Origin: Chloroflexi bacterium TSY
GTDB lineage: Bacteria; Chloroflexota; Anaerolineae; Caldilineales; Caldilineaceae
Length of the DNA stretch: 64,000 nt
Assembly (NCBI GenBank): GCA_019217005.1
Contig: JAHBNG010000045.1
Coordinates: forward strand, 1-64,000
Reading direction: 5' to 3'
This document shows, piece by piece, positions 60,321 to 64,000 of the stretch. Both the position numbers and the translations under genes were made by a program. The notes below the pieces were generated by a model that worked only from the letters and a program-made list of their open reading frames with translations, searched no databases and was not told where the DNA came from. The first letter of the stretch is position 1. Each line of letters begins with the position of its first letter.

Positions 60321-62354
60321 CTACGTGTGATTCTCTGGATCTTCCCAATACCAGGTGGCGTTGTCGATGATGTGTTCATAGACGCCACGACAGCAGTCCC
60401 ACGGATAGCCAGGATGGATGCCCTTGAAGCCATCCTTGACCACGACCAGCCGTGGCAGTTCGCCAAAGAAGCCAACCGTGGGCAATTCCTCGGCCCAAAT
60501 TTGCAGAATCCCCTTGAATAGCTCAATCTGCTTATCCGGATCGGCTGTAACTCGAATCTCGTCCCACAGATTCCAAAGATCCCACTGCCAGTGACCGTCG
60601 GGCGGTTCCTCGCCGTTGGGGTTGCTTGGGTCCACTGACCACATTTGCCAGGCATTGCCCCACGGACGCTCGGTGTTGGCACGGTTGATCCAGATGACGG
60701 GATCGGCTAGGGGGATCAAGTTGCGGTCCATAAAAGTCGTATTGGCTTCAATGTCGTTGGCCCGATCGAGTTCTTGCGCAAGCGCGCGTTCAGCACCGCG
60801 ATAGTTGACCTCAAAACCTAGCTCATTCAGAAAATCGATGAGCATCTGATCGTTATCGGTCACCTCTGGTCCGCCCAACTGGGTCCAACGGATTCGTTCG
60901 CCGCTACCATCTTTCCAGAGGCGGAACCCATCTTCGTCCCGCTCCGTGTACCCCAAGCCGTCGATCAACTCGTTGGCTCGATCTGGATCGTACTCAAGAT
61001 GGGCGTTGGTCAGTTCAGGAAGATGCAACGGGGATTCTACCGGTGGACCGTACTGCATGCTTGTCGCGAGGCCATCAAATACCAGTTCATTGATCTCATC
61101 CCGATTCACACCAAGCGAAACCGCGATGCGAAAGTCTCGCTCCTGAAAGAGCTCGCGTACGCGTGGATCTTTGGCAGTCATATTAAAGTGGAGGCCATAG
61201 ACTGCCGTCCGACGCCAGATCTGAACTTTGTAGTCTCCCTTCTCCTCGTTCTCTTTGAGCACAGTCAAATCTGTATTGCGTACGTGGCGCGATTGACAGT
61301 CAACCTCACCATTGATGAGTCGCAAGGCGTGGACATCTGGGTCGGTGAATTGACGGAATGAGAGGTTATCGATGTAGGGTAGCTGGTTGCCCGCTACGTC
61401 TACTGCCCAGAAATAGGGATTTCTCGTGGCGTTGAGCAGCTCTTCAGCCATCGTGTTTTCTACGGTCCAGGGCCAAAGCATGGGGCTCTCGGGGTTTTCG
61501 TGACGATTGCTGCGCATATCTTCATAGAGATCGACCCAAGAGTCTAAGCCCGCATCCGCAACCGCCTTGTCTAGGGCCGCCGCATCGTCGGTGTGATCTG
61601 GATGGAACTGCTTCATATAGACAGCGGATCGTACGGGGAAACTCAACAATATCCCAGCCGAAAAGTGGAAGAGCGCATTAGGACTGGCAAATTTGAATAC
61701 GACTGTCGTTTCATCAGGCGCAGATAGCTCCGCTGGCACATTTTCGCCGTCCACGTTGCTGGTCAACCATGCGGGAAAGACGGGGGTCAGTTCCTCGTTC
61801 TTGATCTCTTCCTCATACCAGAAGATGACATCGTCGGCAGTGAACGGTTCGCCGCTCGACCATTTCATTCCCTTGCGCAGCCGGAAGGTATATTCAGTGG
61901 CATCCTCGCTCACTTCCCAGGACTCCGCGACCATGGGATTGATCGTCAACTCCTGGTTGATCGAGAGCAATCCCCTGATAATGACCTGATTGATGGCAAA
62001 GTGATCGGCTTGGCCACGTCTGCCAGCTCGCCAGAGCCCACCATAGTTGCCGACGCCATCCAGACCCTCGAGCACCAAGGGATTCTCGGGCAGGCGTTCG
62101 TCCACAGGTGGTAGGTCGCCGTTGGCGACCATCTCTGCCAACATTGGTGCTTCATTGTAGGTTCCTGGTGGTCCAGCCGGAGCGGCGGGTTTCTCAGCAG
62201 CTGATGTATCCGAGACAGATGCTTCATCTGCAGGTGCTTCGGGCGCTGGAGCACCGCCTCCACAGGCAGCTAGGGCTGTGCCGACCGTCGCAAACGCTGA
62301 CATGCGTATAAACTCGCGACGCGAGATTTCTGTTCTGGGCTTCAATCTTTTCAT
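60321..62354 (-). CDS. ABC transporter substrate-binding lipoprotein, family 5 (peptide/oligosaccharide type)
   Basis: A 677-residue binding protein. It has a Tat motif SRREFIR, hydrophobic AFATVGTALAAC with lipobox Cys (about residue 32), then a Pro/Ala-rich linker (EAPADEASVSDTSAAEKPAA). The family-5 signature region is present (VAESWEVSEDATEYTFRLRK, GMKWSSGEPFTADDVIF). The N-terminal extension after the linker (about 60-110) is longer than in OppA. AAGGAG precedes the ATG at 62354. No permease or ATPase gene adjoins it. Ligand unknown. A fossil of a similar protein is at 19051. Confidence 0.87.
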   Translation of the reverse strand: MKRLKPRTEISRREFIRMSAFATVGTALAACGGGAPAPEAPADEASVSDTSAAEKPAAPAGPPGTYNEAPMLAEMVANGDLPPVDERLPENPLVLEGLDGVGNYGGLWRAGRRGQADHFAINQVIIRGLLSINQELTINPMVAESWEVSEDATEYTFRLRKGMKWSSGEPFTADDVIFWYEEEIKNEELTPVFPAWLTSNVDGENVPAELSAPDETTVVFKFASPNALFHFSAGILLSFPVRSAVYMKQFHPDHTDDAAALDKAVADAGLDSWVDLYEDMRSNRHENPESPMLWPWTVENTMAEELLNATRNPYFWAVDVAGNQLPYIDNLSFRQFTDPDVHALRLINGEVDCQSRHVRNTDLTVLKENEEKGDYKVQIWRRTAVYGLHFNMTAKDPRVRELFQERDFRIAVSLGVNRDEINELVFDGLATSMQYGPPVESPLHLPELTNAHLEYDPDRANELIDGLGYTERDEDGFRLWKDGSGERIRWTQLGGPEVTDNDQMLIDFLNELGFEVNYRGAERALAQELDRANDIEANTTFMDRNLIPLADPVIWINRANTERPWGNAWQMWSVDPSNPNGEEPPDGHWQWDLWNLWDEIRVTADPDKQIELFKGILQIWAEELPTVGFFGELPRLVVVKDGFKGIHPGYPWDCCRGVYEHIIDNATWYWEDPENHT

Positions 62355-62421
62355 GTTTTTCTCCTTGGGTTCTTGTGGCAAATATGGGGAATTGAATGTA
62401 ATATAATGAAATTATTCTCAA

Positions 62422-62518
62422 TTAGGTTCTGTTGACATTTAGAGTGCACCCTCAGAGCGTTGGTCGCGTTGCATGATGATTTCTCTCGAGAGGGCTGTCA
62501 AATGTCAACGGCTCCTAA
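62422..62518. repeat. MITE with IS5-family ends (97 bp)
   Basis: TTAGGTTCTGTTGACATTT and the inverse AAATGTCAACGGCTCCTAA. The left end matches the IS5-family remnant at 42042 (AGGTTCTGTTGACA), so it is probably mobilised by that family. It lies 68 bp upstream of the binding-protein start. Confidence 0.7.
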
Positions 62519-62612
62519 TGAGTGAGTGCAGTATTAGGGCGGGAGGAGATATCAGCACCGCCCATTAGTATAGCGGACAAAAGTATGGTGTGCAAGTCTC
62601 TTGTTTACATGG

Positions 62613-62684
62613 CAGCAATATCAAATTAGGCGGTTCCAGGTGACAGTCCCACCCGAATGGACCGTTTCCAATTTGCAATTGCTG
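62613..62684. repeat. MITE family D, short copy (72 bp)
   Basis: CAGCAATATCAAATTAGG..GTTCCAGGTGACAGTC matches one end of the 33393-33579 element. CCAATTTGCAATTGCTG matches the other; the middle is missing. It ends 5 bp before an ATG of the methyltransferase gene. Confidence 0.65.
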
Positions 62685-62689
62685 ATTAT

Positions 62690-63682
62690 ATGGGAGTATT
62701 TCTGCCTATGAACTTACTCGCTTTCATCGTTTTTATCATCGTCCAAATCCTGTTCATTCCTTTTGCCATTGTGGCCTTAATTCTTGTAACTTACAAGCAA
62801 ATAATCGTCAGTCGTAAATTAGATGTTTCCCAGACGGCCGTTGAGGTGCTGAATAATCGATGGATCATGCACATCTTTGACCTGCGAAAGGATACCGCTA
62901 CGGCCAAACTGATTCAAGTGTTGCCCAATACGTCGGCGGTAGGTCTGTGGCTGTTTCTGTTTCCACTCTACTTGCGCTACAAAATCAGCAGCAAACATGC
63001 TATATTCCCCACGCTTGCTAAACCCAGAGAAGAAGGCATTGCCCAAATTGTTTTCAACAGAACGATCTATTTTGACAACATCATCAAGCAGGCAAAGGAT
63101 GAGGTTGAGCAGTTTGTGGTGATGGGAGCAGGATTTGATACGAGGTGTTACGGTGACCTCAAGCATCGTGCTCTCCATTTTTTTGAGCTTGATCAAGCCA
63201 AGACCCAACAGTTCAAGAGAAAGCTCCTGGAAAAAGCCGCTATCGATGCATCTCACGTTCGGTTTGTTGAAGTCGATTTTTCAACAGAGCACTGGTATAA
63301 AAAGCTTGAAGAATCAGGCTACGATCCGACCAAAAAATCGCTCTTTCTGTGGGAAGGAGTGACGCTCTACCTCTCTGAATCGGATGCGAGAAACACCCTG
63401 CGAGAGATGAAAGCTCACTCGGCATCTGGGAGCATTCTGGCAGCTGACTTCTATGCGCTTCGTTTCGTGACGGGGGAGATGTATCCTGGTATGAAATCAT
63501 CGCTGAAACTCTTGAAGCTGACGGACGAGGAATTTGGCTTTGGACTGGATTTTTCGACCAATCACGAAAGTTCGCTTCAGTCATTTATTGAAAGCGAAAA
63601 TGCCACCGTTGGTGCAACTCATTTTATGGGATCGAAAACAAAAAAAGGGACCTACACGGTTGTCGCCGAAATTAAGCTGTAG
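62690..63682 (+). CDS. Membrane-anchored class I SAM methyltransferase (leucine carboxyl methyltransferase-like)
   Basis: About 330 residues. The first 35-40 form a strongly hydrophobic hairpin (LLAFIVFIIVQILFIPFAIV, ALILVTY), and a second segment lies at about 90-105. The SAM-binding motif is VVMGAGFDTRCYG, with the acidic strand end FELDQAKTQQFK and motif FLWEGVTLYLSESDAR, as in the TIGR00027/LCMT-like group of O-methyltransferases. Starts at 62690 and 62708 are possible. The 11 codons before 62690 derive from a MITE and are unlikely to be native. The 3' end overlaps the sulfatase 3' end by 11 bp. Substrate unknown. Confidence 0.82.
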   Translation: MGVFLPMNLLAFIVFIIVQILFIPFAIVALILVTYKQIIVSRKLDVSQTAVEVLNNRWIMHIFDLRKDTATAKLIQVLPNTSAVGLWLFLFPLYLRYKISSKHAIFPTLAKPREEGIAQIVFNRTIYFDNIIKQAKDEVEQFVVMGAGFDTRCYGDLKHRALHFFELDQAKTQQFKRKLLEKAAIDASHVRFVEVDFSTEHWYKKLEESGYDPTKKSLFLWEGVTLYLSESDARNTLREMKAHSASGSILAADFYALRFVTGEMYPGMKSSLKLLKLTDEEFGFGLDFSTNHESSLQSFIESENATVGATHFMGSKTKKGTYTVVAEIKL

Positions 63683-64000
63683 CCCAACCTGCATACTTTT
63701 CTGGATCTGCGAACACCTGGCCTAATTCGAGAAAACCACGGGGGCCACGTCGTCCATACTCGAAGGGATCATGAGTCGCTTCCATCCAGCGATGAAGACG
63801 ACACTCCATCTCTTCGAGAGCAGGGCGTGCTTCAGCGGAATCTGCGAGATTGACCATTTCAAGAGGATCTTCTGACCGATCAAACAACCACGGTCCACGT
63901 TCATTGCCAAACCAGCGGGCGTAGGTCCAGCGATCCGTGCGCACCCCGCGCCAACGACCCACCCAGCCATCGCGATTCGGCCAACCGTGGGCCATGTTTT
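63672..64000 (-). CDS. Sulfatase, C-terminal part (cut by window end)
   Basis: About 109 C-terminal residues in view. The pattern WRGVRTDRWTYARWFGNERG, PWLFDRSEDPLEMVNLADSA is the typical C-terminal domain of formylglycine-dependent sulfatases (R-x-x-x-x-Y..L-Y/F-D-L-x-x-D-P-x-E-x-x-N-L). The catalytic N-terminal domain with C-x-P-x-R lies beyond the window. It is probably part of polysaccharide or sulfated-compound catabolism, in line with the sugar uptake genes. Confidence 0.8.
   Translation of the reverse strand, partial: NMAHGWPNRDGWVGRWRGVRTDRWTYARWFGNERGPWLFDRSEDPLEMVNLADSAEARPALEEMECRLHRWMEATHDPFEYGRRGPRGFLELGQVFADPEKYAGWATA

Noticed and set aside
62657..62689. N-terminal 11 residues of the methyltransferase from the earliest ATG
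   Set aside because: These bases are the end of MITE D, so they are unlikely to be the native start.

Overview
The window looks like a chromosomal segment of an uncultured bacterium, most plausibly Chloroflexota (Caldilinea/Anaerolinea-like). This placement is inference only. It rests on the Tat-type (SRRxFLK) lipoprotein sugar-binding proteins, the carbohydrate ABC operons without their own ATPase, the several phytanoyl-CoA-dioxygenase-like enzymes, a ParB-like/UspA fusion and a sulfatase. No rRNA, tRNA or CRISPR array was recognised.

Layout. 0-2.5 kb: a small XRE regulator, a MITE split by an IS, and a 76-aa gene with a clear promoter and terminator. 3-15.5 kb: two carbohydrate-uptake clusters on the + strand. 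The first is PhyH, binding protein, two permeases, PhyH and the ParB/UspA fusion. The second is binding protein, two permeases and an enolase-superfamily sugar-acid dehydratase. 15.7-20.9 kb: IS copy 2, a nested MITE, a MerR/GyrI-like regulator, a binding-protein fossil and a decayed IS110 element. 21-28 kb: a fatty acid desaturase-PhyH operon, a class C beta-lactamase-like hydrolase, IS copy 3 and an M24 (possibly DddP-like) enzyme. 27.9-32.2 kb (minus): a regulator with two DNA-binding domains, followed by a heterodimeric ABC exporter. 32.2-44 kb: a MITE-dense stretch with a proline iminopeptidase, an NHL-repeat protein, broken GNAT genes (one split by an ISAzo13-like element), an integron-integrase fossil, IS copy 4, an orphan HEPN-like protein and an IS1182 element inserted in an IS5 remnant.

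45.0-54.6 kb is the most striking region. A 2.4-kb group II intron has been invaded three times. Two different serine-recombinase elements sit inside its reverse-transcriptase ORF, and a second group II intron sits inside its domain V. Removing the two recombinase elements at their 2-bp junctions restores the RT ORF exactly. Removing intron 2 restores a 34-nt domain V.

54.6-56.3 kb: two toxin-antitoxin-like pairs (DUF433/DUF5615 and PIN/partner) next to direct repeats of a gene 3' end. 56.5-62.4 kb (minus): a third carbohydrate ABC cluster whose second permease is broken by an amber codon and a MITE, and a family-5 peptide-type binding protein. 62.7-64 kb: a membrane-anchored SAM methyltransferase and the 3' end of a sulfatase.

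At least eight families of short inverted-repeat elements (MITEs) and four copies of one 1.5-kb IS occur here. Several insertions can be read against an 'empty site' elsewhere in the same window, which fixes target duplications and insertion order. Four genes begin within about 30 bp of a MITE end, so MITEs have probably reshaped their leaders.
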